The notes beneath the pieces are model-generated. The model had not been told where the DNA came from and made no database searches. It worked only from the letters and a program-made list of their open reading frames with translations. Position numbers and translations under genes: made by a program. A stretch of DNA of 64,000 nucleotides from Xiphydria camelus. Its lineage: Eukaryota > Arthropoda > Insecta > Hymenoptera > Xiphydriidae. Each line of letters starts with the position of its first letter. Positions within the stretch are counted from its first letter, which is position 1. The DNA lies in contig OY783192.1 in the NCBI GenBank assembly GCA_963678675.1, forward strand, positions 32,953,250 to 33,017,249, in the 5' to 3' direction. Of this stretch, positions 42,719-52,462 are shown one piece after another.

Positions 42719-43457
42719 TAATTATCTAACGCGATCTTCTTCGAATTCTCCCGCGTGAAACAATCGCAAGATTTGCCCTCGAGAACACGTCAAATGCGGT
42801 TCGCGAAGATCGATCGGCGCTCGGGGTCGCGCGCGAGACGCGTACATACATACCAGAGCATCCCTTTTCGGAGTCCCGGAATGCGATTCGATGGATGCGG
42901 GACGAGATGGGAGAAGCGGAGGAGCATCTTTGGCAACGCCGCGAGACTAATTCTGGCCCGCGCGCGCCGCGGTAAAGACGTCGCGGTACAGGTGGAGGAA
43001 AATCCGATGGATCGCGGCGCTCCCGACTCGATCGCGCGAGACGCCGCGGCGGACGAGTCGACGAGCGTGGTAAAACTCGCTTCGGATTCGCAGCTGACGC
43101 GCGGAACGCCGATGTAATCCGCGAAACACGAAAACACGACGACGCGCATCGCCGCGGCGGAAATAAATCGCGACCGCGACGATCCCCGCGCCAGACGTTC
43201 GCGTCGCGCGCGACGACGAACGAGGCTGTTGACTGCGGATTCAGGTATTCGTTCTCGATACTTCGCCTGTGTTGGACGGGTGTTTCCACTGGGGAATTTA
43301 TTTTAGAATCGAAAACAATCTTTTTCTCGTGGCTGTGAGACTCATTGGACTCGATTGTAATTAGCTTCCGATATTGACGATCTCTTTTAATTTTCATTTG
43401 TAGAAAACTCGATTTTACAGACTACCGTTCGATATAATATAATCAGGGTGGCAACTG
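42719..43457. other. CpG-rich DNA, no gene recognised
   Basis: A 223-codon minus frame (42726-43397) is overlapped by plus frames of 120 codons. It is Arg/Ser-rich and has no domain, so it is not called. Confidence 0.5.
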
Positions 43458-44030
43458 TCAGGAAAAACCTGGAACATCTGATTTTAAATGCGTCAGGGAA
43501 ATGCAAGAGAATTAAATATTTATTAGAGAAATTTCGTAAACTGAAAGCTCGAAATTCAATTGAGACGAATTTATGCTTTTCATTAAATTTTCCCAATTTT
43601 TTTCGGTCGAAAAATATTTTTATTTCCCATTAACTATAAAGGTGTTATCAGGGGAATTTTTTGGGATTATCAGAGAAACCCCAAAGAATTAAATTTTTGT
43701 CAGAGAAAATTCGTAAACTTAAAGTTCAATACTCAATTGACACGAATTTATTCCTTCGATTAAATTTTCCCAATTTTTCTTCTGCCGAAAAATACTTTAG
43801 TTTCCTCGTAACTCTGAAGATATTGTCAAGAAAACGCCGAAAAATTAAATGTTTATTAGACAAAATTCGTAAATTGAAAGTTCAATATTCAATCGAGACG
43901 AATTTATCCTTTTAATTCAATTTTCCCGATTTTTTCGCTCAAAAAATATTTCTCTTTCCTCGTTACTCTGAACGTGTGTTGTCAGGAGAACTTTTCCGAA
44001 TAATCAGAAAAATGTCAGGGAATTTTTTTT
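43458..44030. repeat. Tandem repeat Z, three units plus a partial
   Basis: Units begin near 43458, 43643 and 43819 with a GTCAGGRAAA-like word, and a partial fourth begins near 43975. Each has GAATTAAAT, TTAGAGAAATTCGTAAA-like, AAAGTTCAAT, GACGAATTTAT and AAATTTTCCCAATTTTT in order. Spacing is about 156-185 bases. One reading frame gives a repeated peptide pattern (KxLxxKxRKLKxxxSIxTNL) across units, but stops separate the first unit from the others. I treat it as a non-coding tandem array. Confidence 0.8.
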
Positions 44031-44999
44031 TCATTCGAATTAGTGACTACCCCGATAATAATTTATGCCGGCGAATTATTATCGGAAGCACGATTAACTT
44101 TTATCCGCACGCCACAGAGGAAAGGATTAAATAATTCATCAGCATCGCGGCTGGGTGGATGACTAAGCAGCCGATTCAGCCGAGAGCGAGGGAGATGGCT
44201 ACAGAGAGACGCGCCAAAGATCTGTCGCTATACAGGTGCGATCGCTCGAGATGGAATTCCACGAGATAAGTATCTCCCTGCCTCTCGCGCGAGAGAGGAG
44301 AGTCGTCGAACCTCACGGAGAGACACGCGTCGCGCGGAGAGCTTTCTTGCTTCGCCACAGATTAATATTTACCTTCCCCGATAAGAATGTTTCTCCTTCT
44401 GCTTAGGATGTTTAGATGGGGAGCGAAAGATTGGAGAAGCGACGTTCACGGTGGGACACGCGGTTGTAGATTTTTATTCTCCGCTCGGACGCGAGCCGAC
44501 AATGAGAGTCGCTTTTTCAATCGGCGATTTACATCGTTTACATTGTCGTTAGCCCCGCGGCGCGATAAGGATCCGACTAAACGAATTATCGGGTCACGCC
44601 TTGAGAAATTGCCTTCGCGCGAGATAGAGCTTTAAGTATTATACAATTGTCCTCCGCGTTCCGGAGTTCTTTTTCCGTTAGCTGTGTGTAACGATGCGTG
44701 TCTCGCGCGAAGGAAAGAGATCGTGTATCTGTGTAACTCTCTCTCTCTCTCTCTGTCAGGCGTAGAACTTTGCTTTCGCCGTTTTTCTCGTAAGCCATCT
44801 ATAGGAAAACGGCGGGAGCAAAGCTGTACAGCTAATATTTTGAGATTCTCGGCGGCTGTGCGATAAATGATCGAAGAGATACGGACCGACGAATCGTATG
44901 AATAAGTGCAACTTTTTACGATTCATTTCCAGAAATCGACTTCGATGCACCTCTATTCTGATAAAAGCACCAGAAGAAAATACCCTCCCGCGAAATATA
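44031..44999. other. Unique DNA with (TC)n run
   Basis: (CT)8 at about 44738-44754. Frames of 60-82 codons lack domains. Confidence 0.55.
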
Positions 45000-45047
45000 C
45001 ACAGAGAGAAATAGTGTCAAAAAAATATGTCTTAAATCGAGAACTTA

Positions 45048-45298
45048 TATCGCTTGCTGAATGCAACAGTGGCATAAGTCTAAAAAATGAATTAGCGAGT
45101 GTCAGTGCTGCATGAACATATATTCCCCAGTAGTAAAATGTCAAATTGGCACTTTTTGTCACTATCTGGTAGCCGCATAGAAAAATATACTTGTGTCACT
45201 ATTGCATAAAAAAATGTATGGTTACCAGAGTTCATTGTTGGCAAAATGTCAGGATTCATTTCTTTTTGACTTGTGCCACTATTGCATTCAGCAAGCGA
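45048..45298. mobile_element. TA-flanked MITE M9 in B
   Basis: The ends TATCGCTTGCTGAATGCAAC and GCATTCAGCAAGCGATA are inverse. The inverted region continues (AGTGGCATAAGT against ACTTGTGCCACT) for about 45 bases. TA lies at 45046-45047 and 45299-45300. The TTGTGTCACTATTGCAT-like word recurs inside. 251 bases, no gene. Confidence 0.8.
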
Positions 45299-45462
45299 TA
45301 TGGTCTTACAAATTTTGAAGGATACAGATTCTTGGTCGAAGAATATATTATATTCTTGATTCAAGAATATCTTTGTTCGAAAAAGAAATTTTTTCTGTGC
45401 AAAGAAACAATTACTCGATCCTATCACATATGTTCTTGCACGAAGAAAACCACGACATCCTA

Positions 45463-45779
45463 CACGGAAAAAAGAATTGTATACAAACTGCTCAATAAAT
45501 GGAGGAATTAGTGATATTTCACATTGCGGAAGTTGTCCTTGGAAGCGACGTAGCACAGAGTACTGCAGTACATTATAACTGCTGTTATGTTAAATAAACA
45601 TTAATTCCACATTCATAGCAATATTCAAGGTATTCCACAGCCAATAGTACCACTAATGTATTACATACGCGTATATGAAAGATGAGTATTTACAATGTAC
45701 AACGATACTTTATACTATATCACTCGCGAGGACAACTTGTGCTATGTGAAATAACATTAATTACTCTATTTTCTTTCGC
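45463..45779. mobile_element. Element DD in B, CACGG-type end
   Basis: It follows TA and begins CACGGAAAAAAGAATTGTAT. The right end ATTTTCTTTCGCA is the weak inverse. The left and right flanks are the interrupted B words CATCC and TGGAATTATATC. About 317 bases, with paired AACTGCTCAATAAATGG and AACATTAATTACTC-like words only. Non-coding. Confidence 0.65.
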
Positions 45780-45847
45780 ATGGAATTATATCATGCTTTT
45801 GATTGAAGATAACAATTTTTAGGCACCAGCAATTATTTCTTTCAAAG

Positions 45848-46491
45848 TACATCTTCGTCAAACTGCAGTCGAGTGCAATTCGAGTCAGAGGACTCGAATT
45901 TTGAGGGCACCGTAGTGTAACCTCCTCGAGCCTCTTTTCCTATTTCCCTCCGCTCTATCCTCCCGAGATAGTCCTCAGCTGGAGCGAGCCGTACGCGCGT
46001 TACGAATGTCTCCCTCTCCTCCTCCTCCTCCTCCTCTCTCTCTTTCTTTTTCTTTCTCTCCTCCTCTCTGCAGTGACACGTACAACAACCGACGCGGGTA
46101 CGTTCGCATTTGAATAAAAAACCCATCCTCGGATTCGTCCGAGGTTAGAAAAATATGGCGTAGGTGTGAGAGACGTCGGCTATTGGTAGGCGGCCCCCCG
46201 ACGCCGCGCGAGATCGCATTTACATATCCACACCACGCGCGCGCGCGAGCACGTTATACCGTCGGGTCTCGGACCGATCTCCGGATGCTGCGCAATTAGG
46301 CTGGGGATTCGTCGTCTCGCCTGCCCGCGTGCGCCGTACCCAAGCGAAACTCCCGTTAACTGCAGTAACTTCTGAGTGGGAGAAGGAGAGGAGGAATGGG
46401 AGGGATCGAAGGACCATTCGCGATAATCGCGCGAGTTAAGAGACGTTTCCTCCTTTTTTTTTCGACACTGAAATCTCTTTACAAATACATC
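45848..46491. other. Unique DNA, no gene recognised
   Basis: A CTC/CCT triplet-rich stretch (46015-46065) gives a Glu-rich minus frame of 94 codons (RKKKKEREEEEEERE-like). It is low complexity and not called. Confidence 0.6.
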
Positions 46492-47390
46492 GTTCGGTTC
46501 GAAGATGATCAATTTCTTGTACCGGATGCTTTCTTTCGTCGTTTCTTTTTTTTTTATTGAAATGATAATTTTCTACAGTCTCTATACAGGGTGTACATTT
46601 ACTAACAGGGCAACATCCACTTATTTTCGTTATTTGTCATTTTACGAAAAAATTTTTCGAATAAAAGTTATTTGGTGTCGAAGGGGACGTGTAATACATG
46701 TGTAAGTGGTTTTTGATAACACGCGTTTTTTACGAGATATGAAGGTCACCCGCTTTTTTTAAAACGAAACTCGACATTTTCGTTCCTATAAAAGTTGTAG
46801 AGCTCGACAAGATGAACAAAAAAGGTATAAGGTGAAAGACCCATTTGTTGGATCGTTTGTGAGATATTGCCGCTCAAAGTAGGTACAAGAGTAAGTAAGA
46901 GATTAAGGAGTTAAGTCTGGGGAACTTACTCTTGTAATTTGAGCGGCAATATCTCACAAATAGTCCAACTAATGGGCCTTTCACCTTTGCCATTCTTGTT
47001 CATCTCGACGAACTCTACAACTTTCATAGGAATGAAAATGTTGAATTCCATTTTTCAAAAATAGAGGCGGCCTTCATATCTCGTAGATAACGCGTATTTT
47101 CAAAAACCACTTACATATATCATACGCCCCCCTCGATACCACATAACTTTTATTCGAAAAACTTTTTCCTAAAACGACAAATAACGAAGATAAATGGATG
47201 TGGTCCTTGATCAATTTACACCCTATATAAGAACGTGTAAAGCCATGGACCAACGTTATAGCGTTCATTTCGACGACGATTAATTTCTTGTACATCGGAT
47301 GCCTCCTTTTGCAATTTCTTTCTTTTTTATTTATATGTACGATCATTTTCTACGGCATCTAAATAAGAGCACGTAAAGCAAAGGACCGAC
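46492..47390. repeat. ~128-base tandem duplication, one copy holding EE
   Basis: Unit 1 is 46492-46584 plus 47226-47260 and unit 2 is 47262-47390. Both run CGTTC, TTTCGA, GACGAT or GATGAT, AATTTCTTGTAC, CGGATGC, ATTTTCTACRG, TAAGA, CGTAAAGC or TGTAAAGC, GGACC. Only unit 1 contains the 639-base inverted-repeat element, so unit 2 is an internal empty site. Confidence 0.75.
46587..47225. mobile_element. 639-base inverted-repeat element EE
   Basis: The ends CAGGGTGTACATTTA and TCAATTTACACCCTA are inverse, flanked by TA. Both arms are about 310 bases and pair nearly end to end: AACATCCACTTATTTTCGTT, TTATTTGGTGTCGA, AAAAGTTGTAGAGCTCGACA, CACAAATGATCC-like and GAGCGGCAATATCTCACAAA all have inverse partners. 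The loop is near 46890-46925. No transposase. It could be a foldback element or the product of head-to-head duplication of a shorter one. Confidence 0.8.
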
Positions 47391-47838
47391 TTGCGGTACG
47401 ACGGGCTCCGCTCTCGTCCCCCTAAAAGGATACGCTGAAAGAGCGCCCAAGTAAATTTCGATTACGGTACTTAATTGCCCGGACCGTACACACGTCGCGT
47501 ATGTGTTATACAGGTATGTACTCCGGTCGCGCAGCATTCGCTTACGCACGCGTCCCGCGAGCGAAAAATAACGATGCGTCAATCTCCCTTGCGTCTTCCG
47601 CGAACGTGCGAAATAACGCCGATAAACGGTAGTTTCGCCACGAACACACGACGTTGGTCGACGATTGAGACGAGCTGGAAACCGGGCGTCCCGTCGTCGC
47701 GCGGATTCCTATATCGACGGCTCGCGCGAACGAGCCGACGACGGACGCGGGCCGACGCACTTCCGTCCGGGGCGCGTCGCGTCGGCGGGGTGGTGGAAGC
47801 GGAGAACATACGCGTGGGGCAGGAGACGCGAGGCTGGA
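47391..47838. other. CpG-rich DNA, no gene recognised
   Basis: The 186-codon plus frame at 47475-48035 runs from here into the following tandem repeat, which is not open in its second unit, so it is not called. Confidence 0.5.
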
Positions 47839-48526
47839 TTATCCGCATTGCGGGTCGTTCCTTCGTTTTTTCTATTTCTAGCATCGATGATGCAGCATCT
47901 GTATGGATTGGAAGTTGCATAACGTATGCGATTGACGTAAATCTTTATTATTTCGAAGAGCACGTCGATCGTTTCTTGCTTTTCTTTTATCTGATCGAGT
48001 TCATTTTTCGAAGGATCCGACTTCACACGTTATAGATCCAGGATTCGATTAGGTGTCTCGTAAACTCTTATCCGCATTGCAAGTTACATTTTTTCGTTTT
48101 TTCTATTTTTAGCATCTTGATATTGTATTAGCATCTGTTTGGATTCGAAATTGCATAACTTACGCAGTTAACGTAAATCTTTATTTCGAGGAGTACATTG
48201 ATTCTTTTCTCGCTTTTTTTTTATCTAATCCAATGCATTTCTCGAAAGATTCGATTTGGGAAACTATAAATTATCTACCTCGAATTTCCTTATTCGCACT
48301 ATGAGTCATTTCTTCGTTCTCTCCATTTCCAGCATCGTCATTACAGCGTCTGTAAAGGTTGGAAATTGCGTAACGTACGCGACTGGCATAAATCTGTATT
48401 TCGAGAAGCACATAGATCCTTCTTCGCTTTCTTCTATCTAATCGAATGCATTTCTCGAAAGATTCGATTTGAGAGAAGCTGTAAATTATCCATCCAAGAT
48501 TTACTCAGGCTATCTCGTAAACTCTA
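47839..48526. repeat. Three tandem units of about 225 bases
   Basis: Units start at 47839, 48068 and 48290 with TTAT(C/T)CGCA. Each then carries TTCGTTTTTTCTATTT-like sequence, AGCATC, GCATCTGT or GCGTCTGT, TTGCATAACKTA, GTAAATCTTTATT, TCGARGAG, TTTCTCGAAAGATTCGA and, in units 1 and 3, CTCGTAAACTCT. Unit 2 has stops in the frame open in units 1 and 3, so the block is not coding. Divergence is roughly 15-25 percent. Confidence 0.85.
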
Positions 48527-49479
48527 ACGTGCTCGAACGTAGTCGAAAGGATATTAAGAAGGGATCCCCTCACGTTCCGATAGATTTATAGATAACGCGC
48601 TTCCGCGTCGGCGTCGAGCCACCCAAAAAGTTCGACTGCAATTCCACATACCCGAGTAGATACGCGCATCCATAAGAGGATGCGTGCCACGTGGAGAAAC
48701 GGAGACGCGTGATCTTCCACCCGACTATATATATACGCTCCCTCCCCCGGCATACTCGTGTACCCAGGCATATACGAGCTTCCGAGTGCAAGGGGTTATC
48801 TGACATTAATGCCATTAGAAGACGCGTGTAGGCACCGCCGCGCCACTTGTGAGGCGCTGCGAGATTTAGGTACCCGCATCTCTCTCCTCCTCCGCGCCAG
48901 CCGCGCGCCGCTGCTCTCTCGACCCACGTGTTTGCCCGTGTCCGACAAGTAATTAAGAAGACCCCGAGATATATCGTCTAATCGTGAATTTACAGTCGCG
49001 CGTCCCTCTTACACGAGACGAATGTGTCCGCGTTCAACGGGCGGCGGACGATAAATTTCGAATGCCGCGCGACGTGTGAGTGGGAAGACATACATACTTT
49101 TCTCCGTCGAGGGGGACGCTGGGGTAAAATAAATAAAATCGCCGTAGTCGCGCGCGCGCGCGCGCAGCGATCAACCGTCTTCGGCGCGTCGTCGCGATCG
49201 TTCGTTGCTCCGTCGAGTGTCTCGTGTCATGCACGTTGCAACGGTGCAGAGGACGTGTTGACTAATAAGTAGTCGGCGAGAAGTTCGCCGGACTGGTCCA
49301 GAGCGCAGCTTCCTTTCTCATATCTTTGATTCTTTCCATCGTGTCGAGGAGAATCGTGTAACCTCGACCATATTGCTTGACCCCTGAGAAGAATCCTTAT
49401 CGATCGAGGTCGATCAAAGCGATCGGCTCTCCCCTGCTTTCCTGTTCTCTCTTCGGATATGAAAAGTATCGTCCATATC
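48527..49479. other. Unique DNA, no gene recognised
   Basis: (CG)8 at 49149-49165. Frames up to 82 codons lack domains. Confidence 0.55.
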
Positions 49480-49481
49480 TA

Positions 49482-49770
49482 CACTAAGAGAAATCATTGC
49501 TAGTGTCAAAAAGATGTTTCTCCAGTGAAGAACATATTATGATCTTACAATTTTTTTAAAAATACAGATTCTTGGTCGAAAAAAATACGTATTTTTGACT
49601 CAAGAATACCGTCGTGGGCATAAGACATTCTTTCCGCGCAAAAAAAAAACAATTAGTCGAATCTATCAGAAATTTTCTTGCACGAAGAAAGCCATGGCTT
49701 GATTCTGAAATTATATCATATTTTGATTAAAGAAAATATTTTTTTGGCACCAGCAATTTTTCTCTCGGTG
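49482..49770. mobile_element. Family B MITE, complete and uninterrupted
   Basis: 289 bases after TA, from CACTAAGAGAAATCATTGCT to CCAGCAATTTTTCTCTCGGTG (49750-49770). All B landmarks are in order: GTGTCAAAAAGATG, GATCTTACAATTTTTTTAAA, TACAGATTCTTGGTCGAAAA, GACTCAAGAATACCGTCG, GAAAGCCATGGCTTGATTCT. It is a length reference for the interrupted copies. Confidence 0.85.
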
Positions 49771-49808
49771 ATACTCCAACGAGAAAACTAACTAGAATCA
49801 AAATCCAA

Positions 49809-50099
49809 CACGGAGAACAGTTTGTGCTCCCATAATCCATGTGGTAAGATTGAATAATTGCAGCATTTGACGTTCAGTACCATAAATATAGATATCACTA
49901 TTTACCATAAGTACAATAAATGTGACAATACTTATGGTAAATATCGACAGTATTTATTTAAAAATCGACAGCATCATCACATTTGCTATACTTATCGTAA
50001 ATATCGACATATTTATTGTACTGAATGTTATATGCCGCAATAATTCAATCTTACCACATGGATTGGATGTACAGTGGTTACCGCAAACTTTTCTCCGTG
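49809..50099. mobile_element. Family W MITE, complete
   Basis: The ends CACGGAGAACAGTTTGTG and GCAAACTTTTCTCCGTG are inverse. The arms pair on through AATCCATGTGGTAAGATTGA and TCAATCTTACCACATGGATT, then AATAATTGCAGCATTTGACG with its partner. The interior has TTACCATAAG/CTTATGGTAA palindromes. 291 bases, a long foldback. It defines the family that is split at 35448. Confidence 0.85.
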
Positions 50100-50632
50100 G
50101 AAGATCCTTTCGAATCCTCTTCCCCGCATCGCGGAAGCCGAGCAAAAAAGCAGGACGGACAACGAAGCCGACGGCGCGGACCAACAGCGAATGCCCTCGT
50201 GTCCTCCGACCCGAACCGTATAAATAGCGCCGCCGAAAATACCGTACGGGGAGAGCGGACGCCCTATACGCGGCCGCGCGCGAGAACCACCGTCGGCACG
50301 CACGGGACGCGAGACAATGCGACGCGCGGGCAATTATATGCGGCGAATGCGTGTTCGTGATCGCCGCGTTGACATCGTATATAGCGCGTGCATCGCGGAG
50401 GGACGGAGCACCTCCCGGCGTTGGCGCCACACGGCCCCGCGACGCGTTGTCTCCGCGCCGAAATTCCGGTGGCACGCGGTTAAGAACGATTTGTCGGGAC
50501 GATAACGCGCTCGACGACGGACAAATTAAAGACGTTCATCTTGTCTTGTCCGCGTGGATTGCGCGAGCACGCGGCTTCTTCGGGTGGTCGCCGATTGCGA
50601 CGCGCACCGCCCGAGATACTTCGCGCTCGCAA
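50100..50632. other. CpG-rich DNA, no gene recognised
   Basis: Frames of 101-173 codons overlap on both strands, are Arg-rich and show no domain. Confidence 0.55.
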
Positions 50633-50881
50633 CCCAGGCGGAAAAGTTTTATATGACCCATATATATATGTGGTTTTGGTCATGTATGGATTATATGCGA
50701 TTTCTCTACATTAACCATATATGCAGACTATATATGGATTATACAAGCATTCAAAAATCTATATATATATACTCGTAGTCCTTATACATAATTATGATTA
50801 ATATTAAAATCACGTATAATCCATATTTGATCAAAACCACATATGGATCATGTACAAAATATATCGAATTTTTCCGCCTGT
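50633..50881. mobile_element. Family F MITE, complete
   Basis: The ends CCCAGGCGGAAAAGTTTTAT and AATATATCGAATTTTTCCGC then CTG are inverse. ATGTGGTTTTGGTCATGTAT pairs with TGATCAAAACCACATATGGA, and ACTATATATGGATTATAC sits centrally. 249 bases. CAAC words lie on both sides, possibly a short target duplication. Confidence 0.85.
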
Positions 50882-50907
50882 GCAACCATACCAGGGCGTC
50901 TAGTATA

Positions 50908-51378
50908 TATTGAGAAAAATAATTAGGTTAAAATGACAAAACGCATCTAATTAAATGCATTTAGTTATTCTAACCAAACTACTGTTAGTTGAACGAAATG
51001 AAGGGTACAGGGGTAAAAGGGGGAATGTCAAAAAAAAACAAATTTACAGGACAGCAAATTTGCGCGCGGACGCGTTCCATTTATTTGCCTGTTATACGCT
51101 AAAATTTTAAACGTCCGTATCTCTTGGCTGTACCTTTTTCTGCCAGCTGAAAGAATGCGAAATTTTCAACTGGATGGCGTAGAAATCACGAATTGGCTAA
51201 AATGTGACATTCCCCCTTTTACCCCTGTACCCTTCAAATATTTAATTATTCTGATCAAGTGTTTAGTTATTCTAACCAAAAAGTGGTCAGTGTAACCAAA
51301 CACACACAAATGGAGGATCCATATTTCACCAAACAGTTTTCACATCGTCTCCAAGATTTTAGTTAAATTAACCAAAAA
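50908..51378. mobile_element. Family A MITE interrupted by FF
   Basis: It begins TATTGAGAAAAATAATTAGG. A sequence runs to GTTGAACGAAAT, is broken by a 236-base element, then resumes AAATATTTAATTATTCTG and continues TCTAACCAAAAAGTGGTCAG, GGAGGATCCATATTTCACCA and CAAGATTTTAGTTAAATTAA. Complete A copies read straight across this point. Confidence 0.85.
51000..51235. mobile_element. Element FF: 31-base perfect ends, AAAT duplication
   Basis: Perfect inverted ends at 51000-51030 and 51205-51235 (start GAAGGGTACAGGGGTAAAAG). AAAT is duplicated on both sides (50996-50999, 51236-51239), and the host family A gives the empty site. The ends are perfectly matched, unlike most elements here, so it may be young. 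A TA-target mechanism is excluded by the 4-base duplication. The superfamily is not recognised and no transposase is present. Confidence 0.9.
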
Positions 51379-52243
51379 GTACTTCAAGAATTTCAAGGTC
51401 TGTTAGGTACCCCGCGTACGCAGGCGCGGCTGAGACGTGCACCCCGTAACGAGATATTCTTCGCGCGGAATTATACAGCTCGTCCCAATTAGCGCTTTCG
51501 GCCCCCCTCACGCGCCAAGCTTATTATCTTGGCGGCCGCGGTGTTTAGTCTGAGTTTATTAACAAAACTTTGCGAGCCTGTCACCGCGGCTCGCCCCGAG
51601 AAAAGCGGCGTACACGTGTCGCTTGTTTGTGCGACGTCTCTGGGACACGTGTTTTCAATTTGTCGCTCCCAAAATATTGTTCCCTGCCCTCGCCGTGCCG
51701 CTCCTCCTCTCTACGAGACTCTCGCCCCGCTTGTGTACTCTTCTTTTCCGCGAGAGTGAGTGTGCGAGCCGCGTGCGGCGCGAGATGCGGTTTCGCCGAA
51801 TAGACGTACGCGATTTTGGAGATACGAGCTGCTCCGTATCGCGGTGGACACAGTGTCTAATTTTATAAGGGATAAAGATGATGTGGGAAGATGAAGTGGT
51901 ATAGTTTAAACATAAAAGCGTCTAGTGAAGGTAACAAAAATTCCTTGACTTTTCTAGGATTTTCAGTCTAAAATAGTAAATTTTCCCTGACCATATTGCG
52001 GGCATAGATGCAGTATAGAGAATTATGTATCATTCATTCCGTCAAATAAACAGATTAATGAATTAATAACATTTTAAATTTAACCGTAACGACATATTAA
52101 ATGTGTTAAAGTTGAAATTCTGGGATCGACATAAACACGCCCAGAGTTAAAGTGACAAACTCGAATATCTCATTTTCAGTGTGAAACTTATAACTTACGA
52201 TATTTTTGACATTTGCTTGTGGGATCTCGAACAGTGTATGTAT
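51379..52243. other. Unique DNA, no gene recognised
   Basis: Frames of 76-81 codons without domains. Near 51935-51990 are CCTTGACTTTTCTAG and TTTTCCCTGACC words, inverse to the GTCAGGAAAA words of the Z array. Confidence 0.5.
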
Positions 52244-52462
52244 ACTGAGAGAAAAATATATTAGATTTGACTAAATCGGCGATTACGGGTGTGAGAGAGA
52301 ATGCAGATTTAATTACTTAATCTAATAATAGGCTTGAATGGACTACAGTCTATTTCCTTCAAATAGCCGTTAATCGTTATAATTAAATTTACTAGTTGAA
52401 GCAACTAATTCTGCATTCTCCCACCAGCAAACGTCAATTTAATTGAATATACCATTTTTTTT
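52244..52462. mobile_element. Family Q MITE
   Basis: It follows TA and begins TACTGAGAGAAAAATATATT. The arms GAGAGAATGCAGATTTAATT and CAACTAATTCTGCATTCTCC are inverse, and TTGACTAAATCGGCGATTAC and GACTACAGTCTATTTCCTTC match the copy inside V (25440). The outer right end is decayed. About 219 bases. Confidence 0.75.

Larger units (their letters stand above)
45000..45847. mobile_element. Family B MITE with two independent insertions
   Basis: The left end CACAGAGAGAAATAGTGTCA follows TA. B is broken at 45048-45298 by hairpin M9 and at 45463-45779 by element DD. The B pieces between and after are clear: TTACAAATTTTGAAGGATAC, GATTCAAGAATATCTTTGTT, ACGAAGAAAACCACGACATC, then TGGAATTATATCATGCTTTT and AGCAATTATTTCTTTCAAAG. 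B sequence alone totals about 280 bases. Confidence 0.85.

Noticed and set aside
42726..43397. 223-codon minus-strand open frame, the longest in the window
   Set aside because: Arg/Ser-rich, overlapped by plus-strand frames of 120 codons, no recognisable domain. Expected by chance in CpG-rich DNA where stop codons are rare.
43458..44030. CRISPR-like spaced repeats
   Set aside because: Units are about 156-185 bases, diverged along their whole length, with no short identical repeat or unique spacers.
45842..46126. Glu/Lys/Arg-rich 94-codon frame
   Set aside because: Comes from a CTC/CCT triplet-rich tract; low complexity.
47475..48035. 186-codon plus-strand frame ending in the tandem repeat
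   Set aside because: The homologous second repeat unit is interrupted by stops in the same frame, so the open frame is likely accidental.
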